From Massilia mucilaginosa (GTDB taxonomy: Bacteria > Pseudomonadota > Gammaproteobacteria > Burkholderiales > Burkholderiaceae_D): 64,000 nt of DNA. Positions 49,105 to 56,324 of this stretch are shown piece by piece. Both the position numbers and the translations under genes were made by a program. Numbering within the stretch: position 1 is the stretch's first letter; each line of letters begins with the position of its first letter. The notes beneath the pieces are model-generated. The model was not told the origin of the DNA and searched no databases. It was given only the letters and a program-made list of their open reading frames with translations. Location: positions 1 to 64,000 of the forward strand of contig NZ_WHJH01000037.1 in assembly GCF_011682145.1 (NCBI RefSeq), in the 5' to 3' direction.

Positions 49105-49317
49105 ATGACACCACTGAACGGCAACTTCGGCCTCGAATACGCTCCAACCCCATTCATGTTGCGCCTCGGCCGCCGCGAAGTGCTGGTCACGCGCGATTTC
49201 CGCAAGCGTTTCTACACGGTCAATCCGATCATCGAATGCGACACCGGGGTCGAACCCGGCCACATCGAAGTGCTGCTGATGCGCCGCTGGCTGCTGATCC
49301 TCTCCAAGGCACATTAA
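49105..49317 (+). CDS. small protein behind SOS-like boxes
   Basis: Protein of 70 residues without signal peptide: MTPLNGNFGLEYAPTPF, a basic middle (LRLGRREVLVTRDFRKRFY) and a hydrophobic end (HIEVLLMRRWLLILSKAH). AAAGGAATTTGTC precedes the ATG. It is preceded by two tandem CTG-N10-CAG boxes, so it may be induced by DNA damage. The amphipathic, basic character would suit a small membrane-active or regulatory peptide. No family recognised. Confidence 0.65.
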   Translation: MTPLNGNFGLEYAPTPFMLRLGRREVLVTRDFRKRFYTVNPIIECDTGVEPGHIEVLLMRRWLLILSKAH

Positions 49318-49408
49318 ACGCATATGCAAAGCTGATTTAATTCGTGTTCTTTCCGGTGGGTGGCATTTAAGCTGAGTGCTCCCGAACTTCCCGCCGAGAG
49401 AGCCCGCC

Positions 49409-50416
49409 ATGCTGTTAAAAACAACAAGCCAGTCACTGATCGCACTGACCCTGCTGTCACAAGCTGCCATCGCCGCTGACGTCACCTTGCTCAACGTGTC
49501 GTACGATCCGACCCGCGAGCTGTACCAGGACGTCAATACCGCGTTCGCCAAGCAATGGAAAGCCAAGACCGGCGACAACGTCACGATCAAGCAATCGCAC
49601 GGCGGTTCGGGCAAGCAGGCCCGCGGCGTCATCGACGGGCTGGAAGCGGATGTGGTCACGCTCGCGCTGGCCTACGACATCGACGCCATCGCCGAACGCG
49701 GCATCCTCTCGCCGCAGTGGCATAAGCGCCTGCAGCACAACAGCGCCCCGTACACCTCGACGATCGTGTTTTTGGTGCGCAAGGGCAATCCGAAAGGCAT
49801 CAAGGATTGGAACGACCTGGTCAAGCCGGGCGTTGCCGTGATCACCCCGAACCCGAAGACCTCGGGCGGCGCACGCTGGAACCACCTGGCGGCCTGGGGC
49901 TACGCCCTGCGCCAGCCGGGCGCGACCGAAGCGACGGCCAGGGAATTCATCAGCAAGCTGTACAAGAACGTGCCGGTGCTCGATTCGGGCGCGCGCGGCG
50001 CCACCACGACCTTTGTCGAACGCGGCATTGGCGACGTGCTGATCGCGTGGGAAAACGAAGCCCTGCTGGCGATCAAGGAGCTCGGCCCGGACAAGGTCGA
50101 CATCGTTGCGCCATCGCTCAGCATCCTGGCGGAGCCGCCGGTGTCGGTGGTCGACAAGGTGGTGGACAAGCGCGGCACGCGCAAGGTGGCGCAGGCGTAT
50201 CTGGAATTCCTGTACACCGACGAGGGGCAGGAAATCGCGGCCAAGAACTATTACCGTCCGGTGGTGCCGAAGATTGCCGCCAAATACGCCACGCAGTTCC
50301 CCAAGGTCAAGCTGTTCACGATTGACGAAGCGGCGGGCGGCTGGACCAAGGCGCAGAAGGCCCACTTCGCCGATGGCGGTGTGTTCGATCAGGTTTATCT
50401 GACGGGCAAGAAGTAA
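49409..50416 (+). CDS. sbp: sulfate-binding periplasmic protein Sbp
   Basis: Periplasmic sulfate/thiosulfate-binding protein of 335 residues for an ABC importer. Signal peptide ends AAIAA; the mature start [16 protein letters not shown] and the [28 protein letters not shown] block, in parts, closely match E. coli Sbp and hold the sulfate-binding Ser/Gly loops. ATG at 49409 follows GAGAG. No cysT, cysW or cysA follows, so it is an orphan here and must use a permease encoded elsewhere. Sulfur-limitation control via CysB is expected but no site is evident. Confidence 0.92.
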   Translation: MLLKTTSQSLIALTLLSQAAIAADVTLLNVSYDPTRELYQDVNTAFAKQWKAKTGDNVTIKQSHGGSGKQARGVIDGLEADVVTLALAYDIDAIAERGILSPQWHKRLQHNSAPYTSTIVFLVRKGNPKGIKDWNDLVKPGVAVITPNPKTSGGARWNHLAAWGYALRQPGATEATAREFISKLYKNVPVLDSGARGATTTFVERGIGDVLIAWENEALLAIKELGPDKVDIVAPSLSILAEPPVSVVDKVVDKRGTRKVAQAYLEFLYTDEGQEIAAKNYYRPVVPKIAAKYATQFPKVKLFTIDEAAGGWTKAQKAHFADGGVFDQVYLTGKK

Positions 50417-50487
50417 TCGCTGGCAAGGGGAATGCGGTGCCTGGATAGCGCGGATCGGCTCACGTTCGCATAAGGAACGTTGCCCTT

Positions 50488-50580
50488 GCACCATCGCGCC
50501 GGCAGCGTCGCCTCCGCACCGTCGCCCCTGCATCGTCACGCCGGCACCGCCACCCCTGCACCGCCACCCCTGCACCGCCG
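50488..50580. repeat. 14-bp minisatellite
   Basis: Unit GCACCGCCACCCCT and degenerate forms (for example GCACCGTCGCCCCT, GCATCGTCACGCCG) repeat in register 6.6 times. The last two full copies are identical. It lies between sbp and the dienelactone hydrolase gene in a region of about 277 bases without a gene, which also has an ACGTTC/GAACGT inverted repeat at 50462-50480. Confidence 0.75.
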
Positions 50581-50693
50581 CCTGCCTGTTTCACCATCCC
50601 GCACCCACCCTGCATCAAGCCCTCAACCAAGGTATGATCGGATTGCCAGGAAACCAATCCCGGCCACACCGTAACTACGAGGAGACGTCAACG

Positions 50694-51578
50694 ATGACCC
50701 GCATGACCGCTAACGATTTCGATCCCGAAGTGCTCAAGTTATTCGACCAGTATGTACACGGCCGGCTCGACCGCCGCGGCTTCCTGTCGCAGGCGGGCCG
50801 CTACGCGGTCGGCGGCGCCACCGCGGCCGGCATGCTCGCTGCCCTCTCTCCCAGTTTTGCGGCCCAGGTCGTCGCCCCCGCGGACCCGCGCATCAAGGCG
50901 AGCTACGTCGAGTACCCGTCCCCCCAGGGCTACGGCAAGTTGCGCGGCTATCTGGTCCAGCCCGCCAACGCCAAGGGCAAACTGCCCACCATCCTGGTGG
51001 TCCATGAAAACCGCGGCTTGAATCCGCATATCGAAGACATCGCCCGCCGCGTCGCGCTCGACAATTACATCGCCTTCGCGCCCGACGCCCTGTTCCCGCT
51101 GGGCGGCTACCCTGGCGACGAAGACAAGGCGCGTGAACTGTTCGGCAAACTCGACCAGACCAAGACGCGCGCCGACTTCGTCGAAGCGACCGCCATCCTC
51201 AAAGCCATGCAGGGCGGCACCGGCAAGGTCGGCGTGCTTGGTTTCTGCTACGGCGGCGGCATCGCCAACTACCTGCCGACCGTGGTCAAGCACCTGGCCG
51301 CGTCGGTGCCGTTCTACGGCGCCCAGACACCGGCCGCCGAAGTGCCGAAAATCAAAACGCCGCTGCTGATCCACGACGCCGAAAAGGACGAACGCATCCT
51401 GGCCGGCTGGCCCGCGTACGAAGCGGCGCTCAAGGCCAACAAGGTCGACTACCAGCACTATATCTATCCCGGCGTCGAACACGGCTTCAACAACGACACC
51501 ACGCCGCGCTACGATGAAGCGGCGGCCAAACTGGCATGGCAGCGCACCATGGACTTCTTCAAGAAACACCTGGGCTGA
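50694..51578 (+). CDS. Tat-exported dienelactone hydrolase-family protein
   Basis: Alpha/beta hydrolase of 294 residues. The N-terminus carries a twin-arginine signal (DRRGFLSQAGR, about residues 26-36) and a signal-peptide end SFAA. Motifs: VVHENRGLNPHIEDIARR (oxyanion region), GFCYGG with catalytic Cys (about 186-191), DEKD-like HDAEKDERI (Asp) and VEHGFNN (His, about 264). The Cys nucleophile in place of Ser is typical of dienelactone hydrolases. GAGGAGACGTC precedes the ATG. Periplasmic location is unusual for the founding enzyme; the substrate is unknown. Confidence 0.88.
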   Translation: MTRMTANDFDPEVLKLFDQYVHGRLDRRGFLSQAGRYAVGGATAAGMLAALSPSFAAQVVAPADPRIKASYVEYPSPQGYGKLRGYLVQPANAKGKLPTILVVHENRGLNPHIEDIARRVALDNYIAFAPDALFPLGGYPGDEDKARELFGKLDQTKTRADFVEATAILKAMQGGTGKVGVLGFCYGGGIANYLPTVVKHLAASVPFYGAQTPAAEVPKIKTPLLIHDAEKDERILAGWPAYEAALKANKVDYQHYIYPGVEHGFNNDTTPRYDEAAAKLAWQRTMDFFKKHLG

Positions 51579-51623
51579 GCCCACCGCAGCGCGGTGCGCC
51601 CCCGGCCCCGGCCGGGCACGCGG

Positions 51624-52061
51624 TCAGGGCCGGGCGCCCTTTTTGCCGCCCGGCGCCTGGCCCGGCGGCGCACTGGCCATGAATTCCAGATCGTCCTCGT
51701 CGAGCGGGACCGACGGAATCGATTCGATGTGGTCGACGTCGATGTCGGCGCCGTCGCGCACCACGGTATCGCGACCGGCGGCGGCGCGCTCGCCGGTGCC
51801 GCTGGCATCGGTATCGCTGTCGAGGCCGGGGTCGCCGATGTCCGGGCCGGCGCCACGCGCGCTGCCGGCGTCGAGGTCGGACGTGGTGCCGCTGCCGAGG
51901 TCGAGCACGTCTTCTTGCGACATGCCGGACGCGCCGACCAGGTCGCTGCCGCTGTCGGACGAATCGCTGGGGCCGAGGGCGCCCGTGCCATGGCCGGTGC
52001 CGAGCGTGCGGTCGGGAGTTTCTGGGAAGTTATCGGGGTCGAGCGTGCTGGTGCCTGTCAT
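51624..52061 (-). CDS. acidic low-complexity hypothetical protein
   Basis: Protein of 145 residues rich in Asp, Ser, Gly and Thr (for example GPSDSSDSGSDLVGASG), with a single ordered-looking stretch DADIDVDHIESIPSVPLDEDDLEFM, approximately residues 103-128. It has no signal peptide and is probably disordered. It is convergent with the dienelactone hydrolase gene. No family recognised. Confidence 0.65.
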   Translation of the reverse strand: MTGTSTLDPDNFPETPDRTLGTGHGTGALGPSDSSDSGSDLVGASGMSQEDVLDLGSGTTSDLDAGSARGAGPDIGDPGLDSDTDASGTGERAAAGRDTVVRDGADIDVDHIESIPSVPLDEDDLEFMASAPPGQAPGGKKGARP

Positions 52062-52176
52062 GGTGCCTCCGGAACGAATGGATGGTATGTGATGACAGCG
52101 TAACTAAAATCGCAAGATGGTGTCGCACGGACAAGGTTGATAAAGTTTGGCGGGAGCGCAAATAGCGCTATCTTAA

Positions 52177-52224
52177 GAGCCGTCACCCCCGCGCCAAGGC
52201 GGCCCTCGGCGCGGGTGACGGCTC
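52177..52224. terminator. large GC-rich hairpin
   Basis: GAGCCGTCACCC and GGGTGACGGCTC with further CGCGCC/GGCGCG pairing form a long stem in the gap between the acidic protein gene and the response-regulator gene. It lies just after the response-regulator stop, but no T-run is present. Confidence 0.5.
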
Positions 52225-52250
52225 CAAGGCTATCAGATCAGCCCTGCGGA

Positions 52251-53081
52251 TCACCCCTGCGGCGTCACCGCCGGGCGCCAGTTCATGCGCTCGGTGATAT
52301 CCATCCCGATCCCGCGGTAACCCGTGAACCGGCTCGAGGTATCGAACATCGGCTCGCCGCTCACTTGCAGGTATTGCACGCTGCCATCGGCGCGCGTGCG
52401 GGTAAAAATGAAATCAAGGAACGGCGTGCGGCTGGCGATGTTTTCCTGCAGCTCGGCACGTTCGTCCGCGTTCCAGCCACCCTCGCCCTCGCCTTCCGCG
52501 CCGATCCCGAGCATTTCGCTGACCGGCCCGGAAAACCGGGTCAGCTGCCCCTGCGCATCCTGCTCCCAGTACCAGTCCGACGACAGCTCGGTGAAGCGCT
52601 GGAAACGCGCTTCGCTCGCGCGCAGCTCGGCCGTGCGTTCGAGCACGGTCTGCTCCAGCTGGCGGTTGTAGTCGGCCAGGCGGCGGTACAGCAGCCGCAC
52701 TTCCAGCATGTTGTGGATGCGCGTCTGCACCTCGATCAGGTCGAACGGCTTGCTGACGAAATCCTTGGCGCCGGCCTTGAGCGCGCGCAGCTTGTGTCCG
52801 GGCTGGGCGGTGATCACCAGTACCGGCAGGTAGCCGCCCTGTTCGATCTCCTTGAGTCCTTCGATCACCTCGAATCCGTCCATCTCCGGCATCTGCAAGT
52901 CGAGCAGAATCAGGTCGTAGCCGTGTTCGGCGTGCGCGGCGCAGACGGTGCGCGGATCCTGGGTCGTCGAAATGTTGACGTAACCCGCGTTACGCAACAT
53001 TTGTTCAAGCAGCATCACGTTCGCTTCCTGATCATCGACGATCAGGATGTTGCCGCTCAGGATTTCAGAAGGGTCAAGCAT
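52251..53081 (-). CDS. response regulator with PAS output domain
   Basis: Protein of 276 residues: receiver domain (about 10-128, NILIVDDQEANVM, phospho-acceptor in DLILLDLQMPEMDG at about 60, Lys in FVSKPFD), a coiled coil (about 130-160, LLYRRLADYNRQLEQTVLERTAEL in part) and a PAS domain (about 162-270, FTELSSDWYWEQDAQGQL). No DNA-binding or catalytic output is seen, so it probably signals by protein contact. It overlaps the stop of the hybrid kinase gene by 8 bases and belongs to that operon. Confidence 0.9.
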   Translation of the reverse strand: MLDPSEILSGNILIVDDQEANVMLLEQMLRNAGYVNISTTQDPRTVCAAHAEHGYDLILLDLQMPEMDGFEVIEGLKEIEQGGYLPVLVITAQPGHKLRALKAGAKDFVSKPFDLIEVQTRIHNMLEVRLLYRRLADYNRQLEQTVLERTAELRASEARFQRFTELSSDWYWEQDAQGQLTRFSGPVSEMLGIGAEGEGEGGWNADERAELQENIASRTPFLDFIFTRTRADGSVQYLQVSGEPMFDTSSRFTGYRGIGMDITERMNWRPAVTPQG

Positions 53082-55386
53082 GTGGTTCTTTCAAAGTAGT
53101 GCCGGGTGCGACAGGGTCGGCGAGGCTTTGTTCGGCCGCGTGCCGCATGGCCAGGTCGAGCGCATCCATGAATTCGCGTACGCGGATCGGCTTGGTGAGA
53201 TACTGGAAAAATCCCGCTTCCAGTCCCTTTTCTATGTCGCGCGGCATGGCGTTGGCCGACAGCGCCACCACCGGAATGTGCGCCGTGCCCTTGTCTTCGC
53301 GCAGGATCTTGAGCGCGCCGTAGCCGCTCATGCCGGGCAGGTTGATGTCCATCAGGATCACGTCCGGCTTGCAGGCGCGCGCCATTTCCACGCCGTGATA
53401 GCCGTCCACGGCGGTCAGCAGTTGCAGGTCGCCGCGGCGCTCCATCAATTGCTCCACCAGCGCCAGGTTGGCCGGGTTGTCTTCCACGTACAGCAGGGTC
53501 GGCTGCTTGCCGGTGCTGCGCGAGGCGGCCAGGCGGTCGCGCGCCAGGTCGTCGTCGTGCTCCAGCGCCAGCGCCGGTTCGGCGGCGCTGGCGAATTCGA
53601 CCCAGAACACGGTGCCCGAGCCGACCGTGCTGTCGACGCCGATGCGGCCGTCCATCAGCTCGACCAGGCGCTTGGTGACCACCAGTCCGATGCCGGTGCC
53701 TTCTTCGGCACTGTTTTCCTGGCCGAGGCGGTTGAACGGCTGGAACAGCTGCGCCACCTGCGAGGGCGCCAGGCCGGCGCCGGTGTCTTCCACGCTCACG
53801 CGCACGCGGCCGTCGGCCACCAGGTCGCAGGTCACGCTGACCGAGCCGCCTTCGCGGTTGTATTTGATGGCGTTCGACAGCAGGTTGATCATCACCTGTT
53901 TCACGCGGGTGCGGTCGGCGTGGATGAACAGCTGCTTGCTGACGACCGGGAAATGCAGGCCCAGCTTGCGGGTGGCCGCCTGCGGGCTGATCATGCCTTC
54001 GCAGTCGGTCAGCACGTCGCCGAGCGACATCGACTCTTGCGACATCGTGACTTTGCCCGACTCGACCATCGCCAGGTCGAGGATTTCGTTGATCAGGCGC
54101 AGCAGGTACCAGCCGCCCTTGAGGATCTGGTCGATCGAGCGCTGCTGGTGCGGCGCCGGCGGCGGCACGTCGGACGCCATCAGCTGGGCAAAGCCGAGCA
54201 CGGCGTTGAGCGGGGTGCGCAGCTCGTGGCTCATCGAGGACAGGAATTCGGACTTGGCGCGGTTGGCCTTGTCGGCCGTGGCGCGCGCGCTTTCCAGCTC
54301 GACATTGGTTTCCTGCAGCGCGTGTTCGAACTGCTTGCGCTCGGTCACGTCGCGCGCGGCGGCGAATACGCCCTGCAACTTGCGCTCGCGGTCGTAAAAC
54401 GTGCTGGCACTGTACGACACCACCGTCCGGGTGCCGTCGCGCGCCACGGCGGTCAGCTCGACATTGGTGACCTTGCCTTCGCGCAGCACGCGCGTGACCG
54501 CTTCATGGGCCCGTTCCGGCTCCGAAAAATAGCTCTTGAACGGCGCGCCGATCAGTTCGTCGCGGGTGCAGCCGGTCAGCGCTTCCATCTGCTGGTTGAC
54601 GTCGCTGATGATGCCGCGCGGATCGGTGGCGATCAGGGCGTCGGTATTCGATTCGATCAGCGAGCGCGTGTAGAACTGCTGGTCGCGCAAACGCTGGTCG
54701 AGCAGCGCCTGTTCGGCCTCGACCTGCTTGCGCGCGGTGTTGTCGCTGCCGATCAGCAGGTAGCCGATCACCGTGCCGGCGGCGTCGCGCAGGGCCGTGA
54801 CCGACACCAGCGCCGGAAAGCGCGTGCCATCCTTGCGGATATAGGTCAGCTCGTAAATGTCTTCGATGCCGCGCAGGGCCTTGAACACCATCGATTCGAA
54901 GCCGGCGGCGATCGTTTCGCCCATTTCGTGGCTCAGTTCGGCTGCGCGCGATTCCAGTTCCTGGTGGTCGGAAATCTCGGCCGGAGTCAGCTTGTCGACC
55001 ACTTCGGCGGCGGCGTAGCCCAGCATGCGCTCGGCGCCGACGTTGAAAATCTGGATCACGCCCTGGGCGTCGGTGGCGATGCTGGAAAAATTGGCGCTGT
55101 TGAAAATCGCGTCCTGCAGCGCGCCCGATTTAAGCAGCGGCACCGCGTGGCGCGCCCGTTCGTCCTCGGTGCGCATGCTGATGGCGCGCTGGACGCGCAC
55201 GAACAGCAGCGCCAGGAAGATCAGCAGCAGGATGATGCTGGTCTTGATCAGGTTGACCGCGCCTTCCGAATCGACCGCGTAGTTCAGGGCGATGCCGCCG
55301 ACCAGCAGCAGCACCGTCAGGGTGGCGCCGAAGCCGATCACCATCAGCCGTTCGACCGAGGTGTTTTGCATGAAGCCGGCGCTCAT
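53074..55386 (-). CDS. hybrid sensor histidine kinase with PAS domains and receiver
   Basis: Hybrid kinase of 770 residues. Two N-terminal membrane helices (about 13-33 and 45-65), two or three PAS/PAC modules (about 90-350, for example AIFNSANFSSIATDAQGVIQIF), a HisKA domain with SHELRTPLNAVLGF (His near 395), an ATPase domain (NLLSNAIKYN, DTGAGL, GTGIGLVV) and a C-terminal receiver (LLYVEDNPANL, DVILMDINLPGMSG, LTKPI). ATG at 55386 overlaps the upstream stop codon (ATGA). It lies between a Crp/Fnr gene and a response-regulator gene in one operon. Confidence 0.92.
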   Translation of the reverse strand: MSAGFMQNTSVERLMVIGFGATLTVLLLVGGIALNYAVDSEGAVNLIKTSIILLLIFLALLFVRVQRAISMRTEDERARHAVPLLKSGALQDAIFNSANFSSIATDAQGVIQIFNVGAERMLGYAAAEVVDKLTPAEISDHQELESRAAELSHEMGETIAAGFESMVFKALRGIEDIYELTYIRKDGTRFPALVSVTALRDAAGTVIGYLLIGSDNTARKQVEAEQALLDQRLRDQQFYTRSLIESNTDALIATDPRGIISDVNQQMEALTGCTRDELIGAPFKSYFSEPERAHEAVTRVLREGKVTNVELTAVARDGTRTVVSYSASTFYDRERKLQGVFAAARDVTERKQFEHALQETNVELESARATADKANRAKSEFLSSMSHELRTPLNAVLGFAQLMASDVPPPAPHQQRSIDQILKGGWYLLRLINEILDLAMVESGKVTMSQESMSLGDVLTDCEGMISPQAATRKLGLHFPVVSKQLFIHADRTRVKQVMINLLSNAIKYNREGGSVSVTCDLVADGRVRVSVEDTGAGLAPSQVAQLFQPFNRLGQENSAEEGTGIGLVVTKRLVELMDGRIGVDSTVGSGTVFWVEFASAAEPALALEHDDDLARDRLAASRSTGKQPTLLYVEDNPANLALVEQLMERRGDLQLLTAVDGYHGVEMARACKPDVILMDINLPGMSGYGALKILREDKGTAHIPVVALSANAMPRDIEKGLEAGFFQYLTKPIRVREFMDALDLAMRHAAEQSLADPVAPGTTLKEPHA

Positions 55387-56117
55387 CCCAGGTTTCCCTG
55401 GCGGTGGCGCACGTCCGACAGCAGGCGTCCGAATTCCTTCTTGACGACCGCGTAGCATTCGCACACGTCGTCTTCCAGCCCGGCGCGGTCGAGCACGGTG
55501 ATGTGGCCGCGCCGGTAGCTGATGTAGCCATAGCCCTGCAGGCGCCCGGCCGCTTCGGTCACACCCTCGCGCCGCACGCCGAGCATGTTGGCGATCAGTT
55601 CCTGCGTCATGGTCAGTTCGTTGGTGGGCAGGCGATCGAGCGTGAGCAGCAGCCAGCGGCACAGTTGCTGCTCGACCGAATGGTGGCGGTTGCACACCGC
55701 GGTTTGCGACATCTGGGTCAGCAGGGCCTGGGTGTAGCGCAACAGCAGGCGCATCACGTGGCCGCCGCGGTTGAATTCTTCCATCAGGATCGCGGCCGGC
55801 ACGCGGTAGGCGTGGCCGCGTGTCTGCACCACGGCACGGCTCGGCGTGCTGTCGCCACCCATGAAGATCGACACGCCGAGCACGCCTTCATTGCCGACGC
55901 CGGCAATCTCGGACGAGCCGCCATTTTCGAGCAGATAGTGCAAGGACACGATCGCACTGGTCGGAAAATACAAATGATGCAGCTTGTCGCCCGATTCGGA
56001 CAAGACGTCGCCAAGAAGCAGGGGAATCAGTTCGAGGTGCGGAGCAAGACGGTCGAATTCGGCGTCGAGAAGCGCAGCCAACAAGTGGTTCTGATTAGGG
56101 TCGTGCTTACTGGACAT
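55383..56117 (-). CDS. Crp/Fnr-family transcriptional regulator 2
   Basis: Regulator of 244 residues. N-terminal sensor fold (about 20-135, with LSESGDKLHHLYFPTSAIVSL) and a C-terminal HTH_Crp_2 domain (about 145-225) with IANMLGVRREGVTEAAGRL as the HTH and YISYRRGHITVLD as the wing. A CEC pair near the end (DDVCECYAVVKKEF) matches CKC in regulator 1. It heads a three-gene operon with the hybrid kinase and response regulator, all with overlapping reading frames. Palindrome site 12 lies 105 bases upstream, in the region shared with the broken GGDEF-EAL gene. Confidence 0.9.
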   Translation of the reverse strand: MSSKHDPNQNHLLAALLDAEFDRLAPHLELIPLLLGDVLSESGDKLHHLYFPTSAIVSLHYLLENGGSSEIAGVGNEGVLGVSIFMGGDSTPSRAVVQTRGHAYRVPAAILMEEFNRGGHVMRLLLRYTQALLTQMSQTAVCNRHHSVEQQLCRWLLLTLDRLPTNELTMTQELIANMLGVRREGVTEAAGRLQGYGYISYRRGHITVLDRAGLEDDVCECYAVVKKEFGRLLSDVRHRQGNLG

Positions 56118-56222
56118 TGGAAACTGCCCCTTCTTCCAGTGAATACTGCGTTGAGTTAGTCCGACAGAATATCACGCAGTCATTCCTTGACGCAATTGTG
56201 TTCCATTTAGCACTACTCATCC

Positions 56223-56236
56223 GTACGGAAGCGTAC
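56223..56236. promoter_or_regulatory. Crp-like palindrome site 12
   Basis: GTACG-gaag-CGTAC followed by A, between Crp/Fnr regulator 2 (minus) and the GGDEF-EAL gene (plus). TATAGT on the plus strand starts at 56257, 20 bases after the core, and CACAAT on the minus strand 22 bases after it (56200-56195). It could control both. Confidence 0.65.
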
Positions 56237-56324
56237 ATACAAACAACGGAAAGGCATATAGTGTAGTCATCCGGCCAACCAGGATCGTCGATCACCCGGA
56301 TGCGTGCGCGCAGGAGGTTCGCCG

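Noticed and set aside
53047-55455. Long plus-strand frame over the hybrid kinase gene
   Set aside because: It contains no domain features, whereas the minus strand holds complete kinase motifs.
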